The notes: generated by a model not told the origin, from the letters alone. 64,000 nt of DNA from Biostraticola tofi (GCF_004343195.1 NZ_SMCR01000001.1:248001-312000); one strand, 5' to 3'. Shown: positions 21,228 to 32,629, counted from the first letter of the stretch. Numbers and translations: made by a program.

Positions 21228-22274
21228 TTACCGCAATGGCTGCTGTCCCTCGCGCCACCAGTGCAGCAGCCGCTGTTCCACGCTGAGCGTGGCGCTTTGG
21301 GTAAAACGATCCAACCAGCGCTTGCGACGGGCGTATTTAACGCTTATCACTTCATGGTTCGCCAGTTCGGCGATGATAAGATCATCGCTGGTGCCGATGG
21401 AATCGATCAGCCCCAATGTTTTAGCCTGGCTTCCGTACCAGTGTTCACCGGTCGCCACCGAGTCGATGTCCAGTGCCGGACGCATGGAATGGACAAAAGA
21501 TTTGAACAGCTGATGGGTTTCATCCAGATCTTGGCGGAATTTCTCCCTGCCCTCTTCGGAATTCTCGCCGAACAGCGTCAGCGTACGTTTATAGGCGCCG
21601 GCCGTATGCAATTCTATATCGATATCATTGCGTTTTAACAGTCGATTAAAGTTCGGAATCTGCGCAACCACGCCGATGGAACCAATAATTGAAAACGGCG
21701 CAGCGACAATACGGTCTGCTACACAGGCCATCATATAGCCTCCGCTGGCGGCCACTTTGTCCACCGCTACCGTCAGCCGGATTCCCTTATCCCGCAGACG
21801 CTGCAGTTGGGACGCGGCCAGGCCGTAACCATGCACTACCCCGCCTGGGCTTTCAAGGCGCAGCAATACCTCGTCTTCCGCTTTGGCGACCGCCATTACC
21901 GCCGAGATTTCCTCGCGCAGCGACGCGACTTCACCCGCATCCATACTGCCGTGAAAATCCAGCACATAAAGGCAGGGTTTGCCAGGGGACTGCTCGCCAC
22001 GCTTGGCGCGGTTACGCGCAGTTTTAGCCTGGGCTTTCTCATCTTTCTTGTGCTTTTTGTGCCACAGCTTCTGTTCGGCCTCCCCCATCCGCGCCAGTCG
22101 CATTTCATGCTGCATTTCGCGGTACTGTTTGGCCAGATCGGTAATCTGTATTTCACCCCTGCGTTGACGTTGTCGCTGCCGCAGCCCCATATACAGCATC
22201 AGCACGGCACCAATGGCCAGCACTACGGTCACAATTTTGGCCAGAAAAAGTCCGTACAGAGTAATAAATTCCAC
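21228..22274 (-). CDS. sohB: SohB, signal-peptide-peptidase-like inner-membrane protease
   Basis: A 348-residue S49-family peptidase (E. coli SohB 349 aa) with an N-terminal membrane segment (residues 5-28) and a basic linker rich in K/R (about 60-95). The serine-protease core has VLDFHGSMDA, LRLESPGGVVHGYG and DKVAASGGYMMACVAD, with the active serine in ASGG. A high-copy suppressor role of DegP loss is known in E. coli; it acts in the periplasm-facing membrane. Confidence 0.94.
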   Translation of the reverse strand: MEFITLYGLFLAKIVTVVLAIGAVLMLYMGLRQRQRQRRGEIQITDLAKQYREMQHEMRLARMGEAEQKLWHKKHKKDEKAQAKTARNRAKRGEQSPGKPCLYVLDFHGSMDAGEVASLREEISAVMAVAKAEDEVLLRLESPGGVVHGYGLAASQLQRLRDKGIRLTVAVDKVAASGGYMMACVADRIVAAPFSIIGSIGVVAQIPNFNRLLKRNDIDIELHTAGAYKRTLTLFGENSEEGREKFRQDLDETHQLFKSFVHSMRPALDIDSVATGEHWYGSQAKTLGLIDSIGTSDDLIIAELANHEVISVKYARRKRWLDRFTQSATLSVEQRLLHWWREGQQPLR

Positions 22275-22553
22275 ATTTCCGCCTTTCTTTATGATTTTAG
22301 ATAACGCTATTCTAGCTAACCCTTGGGTGGTCGTCGCCCGAAAAATCAGAATATTGCGTCGACTCTGAGCATCATACAGCGTTCATTGCGCGCGTTGGCA
22401 GGTTAAACATGCCATTGGCAACGGCGACCGGAGAAGTCCGTCCCAGACATTGAATTAGCGCGGTTTTTCAGGCATAAAAACACCTTCACTCGGTAAAATA
22501 CCGACCGAATGACCCCCACGCCGGCTTAGGTCTCGGCAGGCAAGGAGCGAGAT

Positions 22554-23315
22554 GTGTACTATCAGCCAAAAACCGATTTACTCAACAACCGTATTATCAT
22601 GGTGACCGGCGCTGGCGCCGGCATCGGACGCCAGGCGGCGCTGACCTATGCCAGCTATGGCGCTACCCTGGTGCTCTTGGGCCGCACGGAGGAAAAGCTT
22701 CGTCGCGTCAGCCGGGAGATAACCCATGCTGGCGGCGCAGAGCCGCTGGTGTTGGTCCTCGACTTACAGTCCTCTGTAGAAGCAGACTATCGTCGTCTGG
22801 CCGAACAGCTTTCAGAGCGATTACCCAGGCTGGATGGCCTGCTGAATAATGCCGGCCTGCTGGGCGAAATCGTCCCTATGGCCCGGCAGACGCCTTCTGT
22901 CTGGCGGCAAGTGATGGATGTCAATATTAACGGCACCTTTATGCTCACCCAGGCGCTGCTGCCGCTGCTGCTTCGCGCGCCCCATCCTTCACTGGTGTTC
23001 AGCAGTTCCAGCGTCGGGCGCGAGGGCCGTGCCAACTGGGGGGCCTATTCTGTCTCCAAATTTGCGACCGAAGGTATGATGCAGGTTCTGGCCGATGAAT
23101 ATCCGGCCCAGGTGCTCAGAGTAAACTGTATCAATCCAGGCGGTACCCGCACCGGTATGCGCGCTGATGCCTTTCCGGACGAGGATTCAATGAAGCTCAA
23201 GACTCCTGCCGACATCATGCCGATTTATTTGTTTCTGATGGGTGACGACAGCAAGCGTAAAACCGGCGTCAGTTATGATGCCCAGCCGGGCCGCAAAGCC
23301 GGACCGGCACAATGA
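22554..23315 (+). CDS. yciK: YciK, SDR-family oxidoreductase
   Basis: A 253-residue short-chain dehydrogenase. The cofactor loop VTGAGAGIGRQ, the NAG motif (LLNNAGLLGE), the catalytic serine (SSSVGREGRANWG) and the YxxxK pair (YSVSKFA) are present. AAGGAG stands 6 bases before the ATG. The last 4 bases overlap btuR, a coupling also found in E. coli. Its substrate is not established. Confidence 0.93.
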   Translation: MYYQPKTDLLNNRIIMVTGAGAGIGRQAALTYASYGATLVLLGRTEEKLRRVSREITHAGGAEPLVLVLDLQSSVEADYRRLAEQLSERLPRLDGLLNNAGLLGEIVPMARQTPSVWRQVMDVNINGTFMLTQALLPLLLRAPHPSLVFSSSSVGREGRANWGAYSVSKFATEGMMQVLADEYPAQVLRVNCINPGGTRTGMRADAFPDEDSMKLKTPADIMPIYLFLMGDDSKRKTGVSYDAQPGRKAGPAQ

Positions 23316-23917
23316 ATGAACACGCCATGAGCGATGAGGGACACCGCCGGCGCCAGCAGCGGCTAAAGGAAAAAGTCGAGGCCCGGGTGGCGGCGGCCAT
23401 TGAGACGCGCGGCATTCTGATGGTGTTTACCGGTAATGGAAAAGGCAAAACGACCGCCGCCTTTGGCACGGTCACCCGCGCCGTGGGTCATGGATTGAAA
23501 GCGGGGGTCATTCAGTTTATCAAAGGGCAATGGGCCAACGGCGAAAAGCAGTTGCTGCAACAGCACGGCGTTGAGTTTCAGGTGATGGCGACCGGATTCA
23601 CCTGGGATACCCAGGACCGGATCTCCGACAGCGCCGCGGCCAGAGATACCTGGCTGCATGCCAGGCGTATGCTGGAAGACGACAGCCTTGACCTGGTGGT
23701 GTTGGATGAACTGACCTATATGGTGACCTATGACTATCTGCCGCTTAAGGACATTATCGCGGCCCTTCATCAACGTCCCACCGGTCAGACGGTTATCATA
23801 ACCGGCAGGGCCTGCCATCGTGAATTACGGGCTATGGCGGATACCGTCACTGAAATGAGACCGGTCAAACACGCCTTTGAGGCAGGTATCCAGGCCCAGC
23901 GCGGCATCGACTGGTAA
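23312..23917 (+). CDS. btuR: BtuR (CobA), cob(I)alamin adenosyltransferase
   Basis: A 201-residue ATP:corrinoid adenosyltransferase that attaches the 5'-deoxyadenosyl group to cobalamin. The P-loop GNGKGKTTAAFG and the motif FTWDTQDR are family hallmarks, with LDELTYMV as Walker B. It overlaps yciK by 4 bp; a later ATG (23327) would match the E. coli start but lacks a ribosome binding site. It converges on rluB with only 23 bp between them. Confidence 0.94.
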   Translation: MNEHAMSDEGHRRRQQRLKEKVEARVAAAIETRGILMVFTGNGKGKTTAAFGTVTRAVGHGLKAGVIQFIKGQWANGEKQLLQQHGVEFQVMATGFTWDTQDRISDSAAARDTWLHARRMLEDDSLDLVVLDELTYMVTYDYLPLKDIIAALHQRPTGQTVIITGRACHRELRAMADTVTEMRPVKHAFEAGIQAQRGIDW

Positions 23918-23940
23918 AGATGCCGCTTGGTAACGATGAC

Positions 23941-24831
23941 TCAGGCTCCGCCCGAGCTGCGTTTACTGCTCTGGCCACCACGACGCGTCGGTGCCGCGAC
24001 CTGACTGTGGCGCTTGACGGCGCGGCGAATCTGATTAGCCTTGACCCGACGGCGTTCCCGCTCAACCGGCAGTTTGCTGACGGTTTCCTGCGGCAACTGC
24101 ACCAACTGGCGAAGATAGTTGGTCTCAGCCAGCGGCAGTTCAGTCCAGCCGCCCCGCGGCAGGCCTTTTGGCAGAGTCACATCGCCGTAGCGCACGCGGA
24201 TAAGCCGGCTGACCTGCACGCCGACCGCTTCCCAGAGACGACGCACTTCCCGGTTGCGGCCTTCGGTCAGGGTCACGTTATACCACTGGTTCAGCCCCTC
24301 GCCGCCTTGGAACTTCAGGCTGCGAAATGCCGCTGGGCCATCCTCCAGCTGCACGCCTTTGGTCAGGGTGCGGATTTTTTCTTCGTCAACCTGACCGAAG
24401 ACCCGCACCGCATACTCACGTTCGACTTCGCAGCTTGGATGCATCAGGCGGTTGGCCAGTTCACCGTCGGTAGTAAACAGCAGCAGGCCGGAGGTGTTGA
24501 TATCCAGGCGGCCGACCGCTACCCAACGTGAACCGTTGAGTTTTGGCAGTCGATCGAATACCGTCGGGCGCCCATCGGGATCGCGGCGGGTACATAATTC
24601 ACCTTCGGGCTTGTAGTAGGCCAGCACGCGGCATACGGCTTCCGCCACCGCCTTGATCGATACCAGGCGGCCATCGACACGGATTTTAGTGGAATCAAGC
24701 ACCTCGACGCGGTCGCCCAGTGTGGCAATTTTGCCATCAACGCTGACGCGGCCTTGTTCAATAATGGATTCGACTTCTCGGCGGGAACCATGCCCGGCGC
24801 GCGCCAGGACTTTCTGTAACTTTTCGCTCAT
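23941..24831 (-). CDS. rluB: RluB, 23S rRNA pseudouridine(2605) synthase
   Basis: A 296-residue pseudouridine synthase of the RsuA family. The N-terminal S4 RNA-binding domain ([20 protein letters not shown]) is followed by the catalytic domain with the aspartate in [14 protein letters not shown], then a basic C-terminal tail ([14 protein letters not shown]). It modifies U2605 of 23S rRNA in E. coli. Confidence 0.95.
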   Translation of the reverse strand: MSEKLQKVLARAGHGSRREVESIIEQGRVSVDGKIATLGDRVEVLDSTKIRVDGRLVSIKAVAEAVCRVLAYYKPEGELCTRRDPDGRPTVFDRLPKLNGSRWVAVGRLDINTSGLLLFTTDGELANRLMHPSCEVEREYAVRVFGQVDEEKIRTLTKGVQLEDGPAAFRSLKFQGGEGLNQWYNVTLTEGRNREVRRLWEAVGVQVSRLIRVRYGDVTLPKGLPRGGWTELPLAETNYLRQLVQLPQETVSKLPVERERRRVKANQIRRAVKRHSQVAAPTRRGGQSSKRSSGGA

Positions 24832-25009
24832 TGAGCAACCTCAGCTGTCGCCTTCACAGGCGTCACTTTGATATGTTTTTACGCGGAGAACCCGTTAGGA
24901 CAGGATTCTATGGACGATTATTATAGCGATTTATCACCTGAGTGTAACCACAATTATTATCGCGTCAAAACGAGGCCGACATCGCGTTGCCGGCCATCAT
25001 CGGCAACCG

Positions 25010-25630
25010 TTAAAGAAAGGCGGAAATATCGCCAACCCCTTCGCGCACCACTTTGGGTTCCGCTTCGGTAAGGTCGATAACCGTGGTTGGCTGCTGGCCA
25101 AGGAAACCGCCATGAATGACCAAGTCCACCAGTTTGCCAAGATGGTCACGGATAGTTTCCGGATCCGACTCGGCGAAATCATTACCGGGCAGCATCAGCG
25201 TCGTCGACATCATCGGCTCGTTGATTTCTTCCAGCAGCGCCAGCGCAATCGGATTGGAGGGCACCCGCAGGCCGATGGTCTTCTTTTTGTCATTCATTAA
25301 ACGACGGGGAACTTCTTTGGTGGCCTTGAGGATAAAGGTGTATTTACCCGGGGTGTTATTCTTGATAAGCCTAAAAGCCTGATTGTCCACCTGAGCATAG
25401 GTCGAGAGCTCAGAAAGATCACGGCATACCAGGGTGAAATTATGATTACCGTCAAGCTGGCGAATGCGGCAGATCCGCTCCATCGCATTTTTCTCTTCCA
25501 AACGGCAGCCGAGCGCATAGCCCGAATCGGTCGGGTAGACGATAACGCCGCCTTTACGCAGCAGATCGGCCGTTTGGGCAATCAAACGGGGCTGTGGATT
25601 TTCAGGATGAATAGTAAAAAACTGACTCAT
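25010..25630 (-). CDS. yciO: YciO, TsaC/Sua5-like (YrdC domain) protein
   Basis: A 206-residue YrdC-domain protein, the same length and nearly the same sequence as E. coli YciO. Visible blocks are VIYPTDSGYALGC, FTLVCRDLSELS and LGQQPTTVIDLT. The family binds RNA and ATP, but YciO is not the main enzyme for the tRNA t6A base. It lies 53 bp downstream of rnm in the same direction. Confidence 0.93.
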   Translation of the reverse strand: MSQFFTIHPENPQPRLIAQTADLLRKGGVIVYPTDSGYALGCRLEEKNAMERICRIRQLDGNHNFTLVCRDLSELSTYAQVDNQAFRLIKNNTPGKYTFILKATKEVPRRLMNDKKKTIGLRVPSNPIALALLEEINEPMMSTTLMLPGNDFAESDPETIRDHLGKLVDLVIHGGFLGQQPTTVIDLTEAEPKVVREGVGDISAFL

Positions 25631-25683
25631 AAATTGAGACTCCTTATTGTGGCCTCTGGGAAGACGATACCGTTAAGCCGTGC

Positions 25684-26580
25684 TTATCCCTCAGACTTGT
25701 AACCCTGCTCGCTGGCCCGCGGATCGGGCCAATCGCGCCATACCGGTTCAACACCGCCAGGAAGCCAGAGCTTGCGTCCCAGTTCAATCCAGGCGCAGGG
25801 CTGATGAAAATCAGACCCCTGGGACGCCAGTAACTGATAATCGCGAGCGTAACCCGCCAACGTCGTTCGTTCCTGCGGTGACTGCTGGCATTGAGCCACC
25901 TCCATGGCGTCGCCGCCAGACTCGGCGAAATGGCTCAATAAGCGTTTCAGCCATTTAGCCGAGAGCTGGTAGCGTCCAGGATGAGCCACCACCGCCTGGC
26001 CGCCGGCGAGGTGGATGGCGTCAATTGCCTCTTCTATTGTACACCACTGTGGCGGCACATAGCCGGTTTTCCCCCTTGACAGGTACTTTTTGAATATCCC
26101 GGCCATATCGCTGGCCAGTCCCAGGCTGACCAGATAGCGGGCGAAATGCCCGCGGGTGACCAATTGATCCTGGGCATAACGGTTCGCCCCGGCCCAGGCA
26201 TCGGGGATCCCGGCGTGAGCCAGGCGTTCGGCGATAGTGCGGGCCCTGACCAGCCGCTTTTCCCGCTGGGCCGCCAGCAGCGCCTCTATTGCCGGATGAT
26301 CGGCAGTGATATTAAGCCCGACGATATGGATTTCGTGATTTTCCCAGTGGGTGGAAATTTCTGTACCGCAAATCACCGCCAGCGAGCTACCTTGGGCCGC
26401 TGCTTGGGCTTCGGCTACGCCGGCGACGGTATCATGATCGGTAATAGCCAGCACATTCACCCCCATGGCAATAGCGCGATCCACCAGCTCTGTCGGTGTC
26501 AGCGCCCCGTCCGATGCCGTCGTATGGCTGTGCAGATCATAGAGGGTGAGCAGTGAAGAAGTGGAATGTGAGCTGGTCAA
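25684..26580 (-). CDS. rnm: Rnm (YciV, RNase AM), PHP-domain 5'-3' exoribonuclease
   Basis: A PHP-superfamily phosphoesterase of about 298 residues. Metal-binding motifs are YDLHSHTTASDG, AITDHDTV and AHPGRY, with SQGSDFHQP near the end. In E. coli it removes 3'-phosphoadenosine 5'-phosphate and trims the 5' ends of rRNA. There is no in-frame ATG at the 5' end. I choose the TTG at 26580, which has AAGG at a good distance; another TTG at 26625 is possible but its Shine-Dalgarno is too close. It is divergent from the trp operon. Confidence 0.9.
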   Translation of the reverse strand: MTSSHSTSSLLTLYDLHSHTTASDGALTPTELVDRAIAMGVNVLAITDHDTVAGVAEAQAAAQGSSLAVICGTEISTHWENHEIHIVGLNITADHPAIEALLAAQREKRLVRARTIAERLAHAGIPDAWAGANRYAQDQLVTRGHFARYLVSLGLASDMAGIFKKYLSRGKTGYVPPQWCTIEEAIDAIHLAGGQAVVAHPGRYQLSAKWLKRLLSHFAESGGDAMEVAQCQQSPQERTTLAGYARDYQLLASQGSDFHQPCAWIELGRKLWLPGGVEPVWRDWPDPRASEQGYKSEG

Positions 26581-26677
26581 AAGACGTTTACCTTCTGGTG
26601 GATAACCCCCATAGCATAACGTCAATTTCCTTCAGGACGTATCGGTTAAATTAATTACCCTTTTAATCGCCTATCTG

Positions 26678-26712
26678 TTGACAATCCATTGCCGAACTAG
26701 TTTACTAGTACA
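26678..26712 (+). promoter_or_regulatory. trp promoter and TrpR operator
   Basis: The -35 box TTGACA (26678-26683) and a -10-like TTTACT (26701-26706) are 17 bp apart. The operator CGAACTAGTTTACTAGTACA (26693-26712) overlaps the -10 and differs from the E. coli trp operator at two positions, keeping the ACTAGT half-sites. TrpR with bound tryptophan should repress here. Confidence 0.92.
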
Positions 26713-26734
26713 CAGTTGAAACCGGGAGAGAACG

Positions 26735-26788
26735 ATGATGGCATACCAAACTAAGAATTTGCTTCGCTGGTGGCGCACTTCCGTTTAG
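26735..26788 (+). CDS. trpL: trp operon leader peptide TrpL
   Basis: A 17-residue peptide, MMAYQTKNLLRWWRTSV. It carries the two adjacent tryptophan codons followed by arginine and ends like E. coli TrpL (WWRTS). GGGAGAG precedes the ATG. Ribosome stalling at the Trp codons controls the attenuator downstream. Confidence 0.95.
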   Translation: MMAYQTKNLLRWWRTSV

Positions 26789-26837
26789 CGGGTGGTGTTA
26801 TCATGCGTTGCTGTCATCAGACACGGCAAGATCCCAG

Positions 26838-26864
26838 AAGCCCGCTTAATCAGCGGGCTTTTTT
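26838..26864 (+). terminator. trp attenuator (3:4 terminator hairpin)
   Basis: AAGCCCGCT pairs with AGCGGGCTT around a 5-base loop and runs into a stretch of T. It lies 50 bp after trpL and 28 bp before trpE, the expected place for the 3:4 hairpin of tryptophan attenuation. Confidence 0.93.
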
Positions 26865-26891
26865 AATGGGCGATAATCAGGGACATAAAAA

Positions 26892-28454
26892 ATGAATACC
26901 AGGCAAAATTACGTTACTGTTCTCCAGGCACAGGCTCCTTATCGTGATGATCCGACAGCGATATTCAACCAGCTTTGCGGTGCACGGCCCGCTACCCTGC
27001 TGCTGGAATCGGCATTGGTCGACAATAAACAGAATCTGCAAAGCCTGATGGTGGTTGACAGCGCCCTGCGCATCACCGCCCTCGGACAGCGGGTTACCCT
27101 GCAGGCGCTGACCGGCAATGGCGCCGCGATGCTTGAATTGCTGGATGCCGCCCTGCCGCCGGAGGTAGACGTAACAGTCCACCCTTACGGTCGGGAACTG
27201 GTATTTCCCGACATCACTCAGCCGATGGACGAAGATGCCCGCTTGCGTTCATTGTCGGTATTTGATTGCCTGCGACTGATTCAAACCCTGCTTGTATCCC
27301 CTGAACATCAGCCTGAAGCGGTGTTTCTCGGCGGGCTGTTTGCCTATGATCTGGTCGACGGTTTTGAATCCCTGCCTGCGCTGTCCCAGGAAAGCCGTTG
27401 CCCCGACTATTGCTTTTACCTGGCTGAAACCTTGCTGGTACTCGATCATCAGCAACGTAGCTGCCGCCTTCAGGGCAGTCTTTTCAGTCAGAGCACCGCT
27501 GAACAACAGCGCCTGCAGTCCCGTCTTGAACAATTACAGCAGCAGTTGCAGCAGGCTCCGGGGCCAATCCCTCATCAGGTGATTGAATCCATGTCGCTGG
27601 AATGCAATCAAAGCGATGAAGAATATGGCGCGGTGGTTCGTCGCATGCAGCAGGCGATTCGTGAAGGAGAGATCTTCCAGGTGGTACCGTCACGGCGCTT
27701 CTCTCTGCCTTGCCCCTCTCCGCTGGCCGCTTATCATCAGTTGAAGGACAACAATCCTAGCCCATACATGTTTTTCATGCAGGATAACGACTTCACCCTG
27801 TTCGGCGCCTCGCCGGAAAGTTCGCTCAAATATGATAAGAACAATCGGCAGATCGAGATCTACCCCATCGCCGGTACCCGGCCGCGTGGTCGCCGGGCCG
27901 ATGGTTCACTGGACCGCGATCTGGACAGTCGCATTGAATTGGAAATGCGTTCTGACCATAAAGAGATGGCCGAGCACCTGATGCTGGTCGATCTGGCGCG
28001 CAACGATCTGGCGCGCATCTGTGAACCGGGCAGCCGCTATGTGGCCGACCTGACCAAAGTCGACCGCTACTCTTTCGTCATGCATCTGGTTTCGCGGGTG
28101 GTCGGCACCCTGCGGTCGGATCTGGATGTACTGCACGCCTATCGCGCCTGCATGAATATGGGCACCCTGAGCGGCGCACCGAAAGTGCGGGCCATGCAGC
28201 TGATTGCCGAAGCCGAAGGCAGTCGGCGCGGCAGTTATGGCGGCGCCATCGGCTATTTTACCGGAGAAGGGGCGCTGGATACCTGCATCGTTATTCGTTC
28301 CGCCTATGTAGAGGACGGGATGGCTACCGTACAAGCCGGTGCGGGCGTCGTGCTTGACTCGGTCCCCCAGGCCGAAGCCGACGAAAGCCGTAATAAAGCC
28401 CGCGCCGTACTGCGGGCGATTGCTACCGCTCATCATGCCAGGGAGGTGTTCTGA
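26892..28454 (+). CDS. trpE: TrpE, anthranilate synthase component I
   Basis: A 520-residue protein, the same length as E. coli TrpE. It converts chorismate plus ammonia to anthranilate. The feedback-inhibition motif LLES is at residues 37-40, and the chorismate-binding domain has [30 protein letters not shown] and [13 protein letters not shown]. Its stop overlaps the trpG start by one base. Confidence 0.97.
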   Translation: MNTRQNYVTVLQAQAPYRDDPTAIFNQLCGARPATLLLESALVDNKQNLQSLMVVDSALRITALGQRVTLQALTGNGAAMLELLDAALPPEVDVTVHPYGRELVFPDITQPMDEDARLRSLSVFDCLRLIQTLLVSPEHQPEAVFLGGLFAYDLVDGFESLPALSQESRCPDYCFYLAETLLVLDHQQRSCRLQGSLFSQSTAEQQRLQSRLEQLQQQLQQAPGPIPHQVIESMSLECNQSDEEYGAVVRRMQQAIREGEIFQVVPSRRFSLPCPSPLAAYHQLKDNNPSPYMFFMQDNDFTLFGASPESSLKYDKNNRQIEIYPIAGTRPRGRRADGSLDRDLDSRIELEMRSDHKEMAEHLMLVDLARNDLARICEPGSRYVADLTKVDRYSFVMHLVSRVVGTLRSDLDVLHAYRACMNMGTLSGAPKVRAMQLIAEAEGSRRGSYGGAIGYFTGEGALDTCIVIRSAYVEDGMATVQAGAGVVLDSVPQAEADESRNKARAVLRAIATAHHAREVF

Positions 28455-29032
28455 TGGCTGATATCCTGTTACTCGATAATATTGATTCATTTACCTATAA
28501 CCTGGTTGACCAATTGCGCGCCAACCATCACCGGGTCATGATTTACCGTAATCAGTTGTCGGCCCACATCATTATCGGTGAGCTGCGCCAGCTGGAAAAA
28601 CCGGTGCTGCTGCTTTCTCCCGGCCCCGGCGCCCCCGCCGATGCCGGCTGTATGCCGGAATTACTGCAACAATTGCGCGGCCAGTTGCCGATTATCGGTA
28701 TCTGCCTTGGCCACCAAGCCATTGTGGAAGCCTACGGCGGCCATGTCGGTCAGGCCGGTGAAATACTGCACGGTAAAGCATCCCTGATAGAGCATGACAA
28801 CCAGGGCATGTTCAGCGGCTTGCCTAATCCACTGCCGGTCGCGCGTTATCACTCTCTGGTCGGCAGCCGCATCCCCGATAGCCTGACGGTCAATGCCCAT
28901 TTCAATCAGATGGTGATGGCGGTGCGCAATGACAGCGACCGTGTCTGTGGTTTCCAGTTCCACCCCGAGTCGATATTGACCATACAGGGCGGACATTTAC
29001 TTAACCAAACCCTGGACTGGGCGCTGGCATAA
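28454..29032 (+). CDS. trpG: TrpG, anthranilate synthase glutamine amidotransferase subunit
   Basis: A 192-residue class-I glutamine amidotransferase supplying ammonia to TrpE. The nucleophile is C84 in GICLGHQ and the catalytic His-Glu pair is in FHPES. It is a free-standing gene that ends before trpD, unlike the fused trpGD of E. coli. It overlaps trpE by one base. Confidence 0.96.
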   Translation: MADILLLDNIDSFTYNLVDQLRANHHRVMIYRNQLSAHIIIGELRQLEKPVLLLSPGPGAPADAGCMPELLQQLRGQLPIIGICLGHQAIVEAYGGHVGQAGEILHGKASLIEHDNQGMFSGLPNPLPVARYHSLVGSRIPDSLTVNAHFNQMVMAVRNDSDRVCGFQFHPESILTIQGGHLLNQTLDWALA

Positions 29033-29045
29033 TAAGGAATATCCA

Positions 29046-30044
29046 ATGCACGATGTATTAGAAGCACTTTATCAGGGGCAACATCTGACCCGCGAGCAGA
29101 GCCAGCAATTATTCAGCGCCATTATCCAGGGACAGCTTGAGCCGGTACAGCTGGCGGCGGCGTTAATCAGTATGAAAGTTCGCGGTGAGCAGCCGCAAGA
29201 AATCGCCGGGGCGGCCAGCGCCCTGCTGGCCGATGCCCAGCCTTTCCCCAGGCCGGATTACCGCTTTGCCGATATCGTCGGCACTGGCGGCGACGGCAGC
29301 AACAGTATCAATATCTCTACCGCCAGCGCTTTTGTGGCGGCTGCCTGTGGTGCGCCGGTAGCCAAGCACGGCAATCGCAGTGTCTCCAGCCGCTCGGGTT
29401 CATCCGATCTGCTGGCGGCCTTCGGCATCCGGCTGGACATGCCGGCCGAACAGTCTCGTCAGGCGCTGGATGAACTGGGGGTGTGCTTTTTGTTCGCCCC
29501 GCATTACCACACCGGTTTCCGTCATGCCATGCCGGTGCGTCAGCAGTTGAAGACCCGCACCCTCTTCAACGTACTCGGTCCGCTGATTAATCCCGCCAGA
29601 CCGCCGCTGGCGTTGATTGGGGTCTACAGCCCGGAATTGGTGCTGCCGATAGCCAAAACGCTGCAGGTGCTCGGCTACGAGCGCGCGGCAGTGGTCCACG
29701 GCGGCGGCATGGACGAAGTCGCCCTGCATGCCCCGACCCATGTCGCCGAATTACACCACGACCGCATTGAAAGCTATACGCTTACGCCGTCTGATTTCGG
29801 TCTGGATCCACTGGCGGCAAACGCGCTGCAGGGCGGCTCACCGGAAGAAAATCGTGACATTCTGGCACGATTGTTACAAGGTAAAGGCGAACACGCTCAT
29901 GAATCCGCTGTTGCGGCAAATGTCGCCCTGCTGCTCAGGCTTTTCGGTCAGGAAAATCTTCGAGACAATACCCAACAGGCTCTGGAAGTGATTCGCAGCG
30001 GTAGCGCTTATGACCGTGTCACCGCATTGGCAGCAAGAGGATAA
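29046..30044 (+). CDS. trpD: TrpD, anthranilate phosphoribosyltransferase
   Basis: A 332-residue protein transferring the phosphoribosyl group of PRPP to anthranilate. Signature blocks are [31 protein letters not shown] and [10 protein letters not shown]. It is separate from trpG with a 13-bp gap and its own ribosome binding site (AAGGA). It ends 3 bp before trpC. Confidence 0.96.
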   Translation: MHDVLEALYQGQHLTREQSQQLFSAIIQGQLEPVQLAAALISMKVRGEQPQEIAGAASALLADAQPFPRPDYRFADIVGTGGDGSNSINISTASAFVAAACGAPVAKHGNRSVSSRSGSSDLLAAFGIRLDMPAEQSRQALDELGVCFLFAPHYHTGFRHAMPVRQQLKTRTLFNVLGPLINPARPPLALIGVYSPELVLPIAKTLQVLGYERAAVVHGGGMDEVALHAPTHVAELHHDRIESYTLTPSDFGLDPLAANALQGGSPEENRDILARLLQGKGEHAHESAVAANVALLLRLFGQENLRDNTQQALEVIRSGSAYDRVTALAARG

Positions 30045-30047
30045 AAA

Positions 30048-31406
30048 ATGCCGGCTCAGGTACTTGCAAACATCGTTGCAGATAAAAAAGTGTGGCTGGA
30101 GGCGCGTAAACGTCAACAGCCTTTGGCTGAATTCCAGTCTTTGGTCGAACCCAGTCAACGCAGCTTCTACCATGCATTAAGCGGCTCACGAACCGTCTTT
30201 ATCCTGGAGTGCAAAAAAGCATCGCCTTCGAAGGGTTTGATCCGGGAAGATTTTGACCCAGCGGCCATCGCCGGGGTTTATCAGGATTACGCTTCGGCGA
30301 TTTCAGTATTAACCGATGAGAAGTATTTTCAGGGAGATTTTGACTTCCTGCGTCAGGTCAGCGCTGTGGTGACCCAGCCGGTGCTGTGTAAAGATTTTAT
30401 TATCGACCCCTACCAGGTTTACCTGGCTCGGTTTCATCAGGCAGATGCGATACTGCTGATGCTTTCAGTGGTAGACGACGAACTTTATCGTCAGTTGGCT
30501 TCACTGGCCCACAGCCTGGGAATGGGCGTGCTGACTGAGGTGATCAGTGAGCAAGAGCGCGCCCGGGCCATCGCACTCGGCGCCCGGGTGGTCGGCATCA
30601 ATAACCGCGATCTGCGTGACTTATCGATCGATCTCGACCGCACACGCCATCTGGCCTCTCAGTTGCCGGCAGGCGTGACCGTCATCAGCGAGTCGGGTAT
30701 CAATCGCTATAGCCAGGTGCGCGAGCTCAGCCATTTTGCCAATGGCTTCCTGATAGGCAGTGCGCTGATGTCTGAGCCTGACCTGAAGATGGCGGTTCGG
30801 AAGGTACTGCTGGGCGAGAACAAAGTTTGCGGCTTGACCCGGGCTGAAGATGCCCGCGCCGCCTTTGAGGCCGGCGCTGTGTATGGCGGGATGATTTTTG
30901 TGGCTGAATCTCCGCGATTTGTGACGCCGTCACAAGCAGCCGACATCATGGCAGGTACGCCGCTTAATTATGTGGCCGTTTTTCGCAATGCGCCGGTCGC
31001 TGAAGTGGCTCATATTGCAGCTGATCTCGCGCTTTATGCCGTCCAGCTGCACGGCAACGAAGGTAACGACTATATCCGGGAGTTACGCGCCGCCCTGCCG
31101 GCCAGCTGTCAAATCTGGAAAGCGCTGGACATGCGCACCCATCTGCCTGCCCGGGATTTGGCGCTGGTTGATCGCTATCTGCTGGACAACGGCGGCGGCA
31201 GCGGCAAGACCTTCGATTGGTCTTTGCTGGACGGACAACCGCTGGACAATGTGATGCTGGCCGGCGGCCTGGCCGCCGATAACTGCGTTGCCGCCGCCCA
31301 GTTGGGCTGTCTGGGACTGGATTTCAATTCCGGCGTGGAAAGCGCACCCGGAGTGAAAGATCATCGTAAACTGGAGACGGTATTTCAGACGCTGCGCGCC
31401 TGGTAA
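30048..31406 (+). CDS. trpC: TrpCF, indole-3-glycerol-phosphate synthase / phosphoribosylanthranilate isomerase
   Basis: A 452-residue bifunctional enzyme made of two TIM barrels. The first (about 1-255) is the synthase with [16 protein letters not shown] and VLCKDFIID. The second (about 256-452) is the isomerase with [13 protein letters not shown] and the C-terminal LAGGLAADN and GLDFNSGVE. The fusion is normal in enteric bacteria. It catalyses two consecutive steps of tryptophan synthesis. Confidence 0.97.
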   Translation: MPAQVLANIVADKKVWLEARKRQQPLAEFQSLVEPSQRSFYHALSGSRTVFILECKKASPSKGLIREDFDPAAIAGVYQDYASAISVLTDEKYFQGDFDFLRQVSAVVTQPVLCKDFIIDPYQVYLARFHQADAILLMLSVVDDELYRQLASLAHSLGMGVLTEVISEQERARAIALGARVVGINNRDLRDLSIDLDRTRHLASQLPAGVTVISESGINRYSQVRELSHFANGFLIGSALMSEPDLKMAVRKVLLGENKVCGLTRAEDARAAFEAGAVYGGMIFVAESPRFVTPSQAADIMAGTPLNYVAVFRNAPVAEVAHIAADLALYAVQLHGNEGNDYIRELRAALPASCQIWKALDMRTHLPARDLALVDRYLLDNGGGSGKTFDWSLLDGQPLDNVMLAGGLAADNCVAAAQLGCLGLDFNSGVESAPGVKDHRKLETVFQTLRAW

Positions 31407-31438
31407 CTACCGCCCGGATACCATTAAGAGAGCAGAAC

Positions 31439-32629
31439 ATGACGTTACTCAATCCCTATTTCGGTGAATTTGGCGGGATGTATGTGCCGCAGATTCTGGT
31501 ACCGGCCCTGACGCAGCTGGAAGAAGCCTTCGTCAGTGCGCAGAGCGACCCGCAATTCCAGGCTGAATTCAGTGATTTGCTGACTCATTACGCCGGTCGT
31601 CCGACGCCGTTGACCCTGTGCCGCAATCTGACCGCCGGTACCCGAACCAAACTGTATCTTAAGCGTGAAGACCTGCTGCATGGCGGCGCCCACAAAACCA
31701 ATCAGGTTCTCGGACAGGCGCTACTGGCCAAGCGAATGGGCAAAACTGAAATTATTGCCGAAACCGGTGCCGGCCAGCACGGCGTGGCCTCGGCACTGGC
31801 ATCTGCCCTGCTGGGATTGAAATGCCGCATTTATATGGGTGCCAAGGACGTAGAACGGCAGTCGCCAAACGTGTTCCGCATGCGCCTGATGGGCGCGGAA
31901 GTCATCCCGGTACACAGCGGTTCCTCAACGCTTAAAGATGCCTGTAACGAGGCGCTGCGCGATTGGTCAGGCAGTTATGAAACCGCGCATTACATGCTCG
32001 GCACCGCCGCCGGCCCACATCCATTCCCGACCATCGTGCGTGAGTTCCAGCGAATGATCGGCGAAGAGACCAAGGCACAGATGAAAGAACGGGAGCAATG
32101 CCTGCCTGACGCGGTGCTGGCCTGCGTCGGCGGTGGCTCCAACGCCATCGGCATGTTCGCTGATTTCATTGATGAAGCCGGCGTGCGACTTATTGGTGTC
32201 GAACCCGGCGGCTTGGGCATTGAGTCCGGCCAGCATGGCGCTTCGCTCAAGCACGGTCGCCTGGGGATTTATTTTGGTATGAAATCACCGATGATGCAGT
32301 CTTCGGATGGTCAGATTGAAGAATCCTATTCAATATCGGCCGGCCTGGATTTCCCCTCGGTGGGTCCGCAGCATGCCTATTTGGACAGTATCGGCCGGGC
32401 GGAATATGTGTCGGTCACCGATGAAGAGGCCTTGGAGGCGTTCAAAGCGCTGTCGCGCCATGAAGGCATTATCCCGGCGCTGGAATCTTCCCATGCCCTG
32501 GCCCATGCTCTTAAAATGATCAAGGCTGAACCCGATAAACAGCAAATCCTGGTGGTCAACCTGTCCGGGCGCGGAGACAAAGATATCTTCACCGTCCACG
32601 ATATCCTGAAAGCGCGAGGAGAGATTTAA
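31439..32629 (+). CDS. trpB: TrpB, tryptophan synthase beta chain
   Basis: A 396-residue PLP enzyme joining indole and serine. The PLP lysine is in [12 protein letters not shown], and the phosphate-binding glycine loop is [10 protein letters not shown]. It lies 32 bp after trpC, with a GAGAGC Shine-Dalgarno. Its stop overlaps the trpA start (TAATG). Confidence 0.98.
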   Translation: MTLLNPYFGEFGGMYVPQILVPALTQLEEAFVSAQSDPQFQAEFSDLLTHYAGRPTPLTLCRNLTAGTRTKLYLKREDLLHGGAHKTNQVLGQALLAKRMGKTEIIAETGAGQHGVASALASALLGLKCRIYMGAKDVERQSPNVFRMRLMGAEVIPVHSGSSTLKDACNEALRDWSGSYETAHYMLGTAAGPHPFPTIVREFQRMIGEETKAQMKEREQCLPDAVLACVGGGSNAIGMFADFIDEAGVRLIGVEPGGLGIESGQHGASLKHGRLGIYFGMKSPMMQSSDGQIEESYSISAGLDFPSVGPQHAYLDSIGRAEYVSVTDEEALEAFKALSRHEGIIPALESSHALAHALKMIKAEPDKQQILVVNLSGRGDKDIFTVHDILKARGEI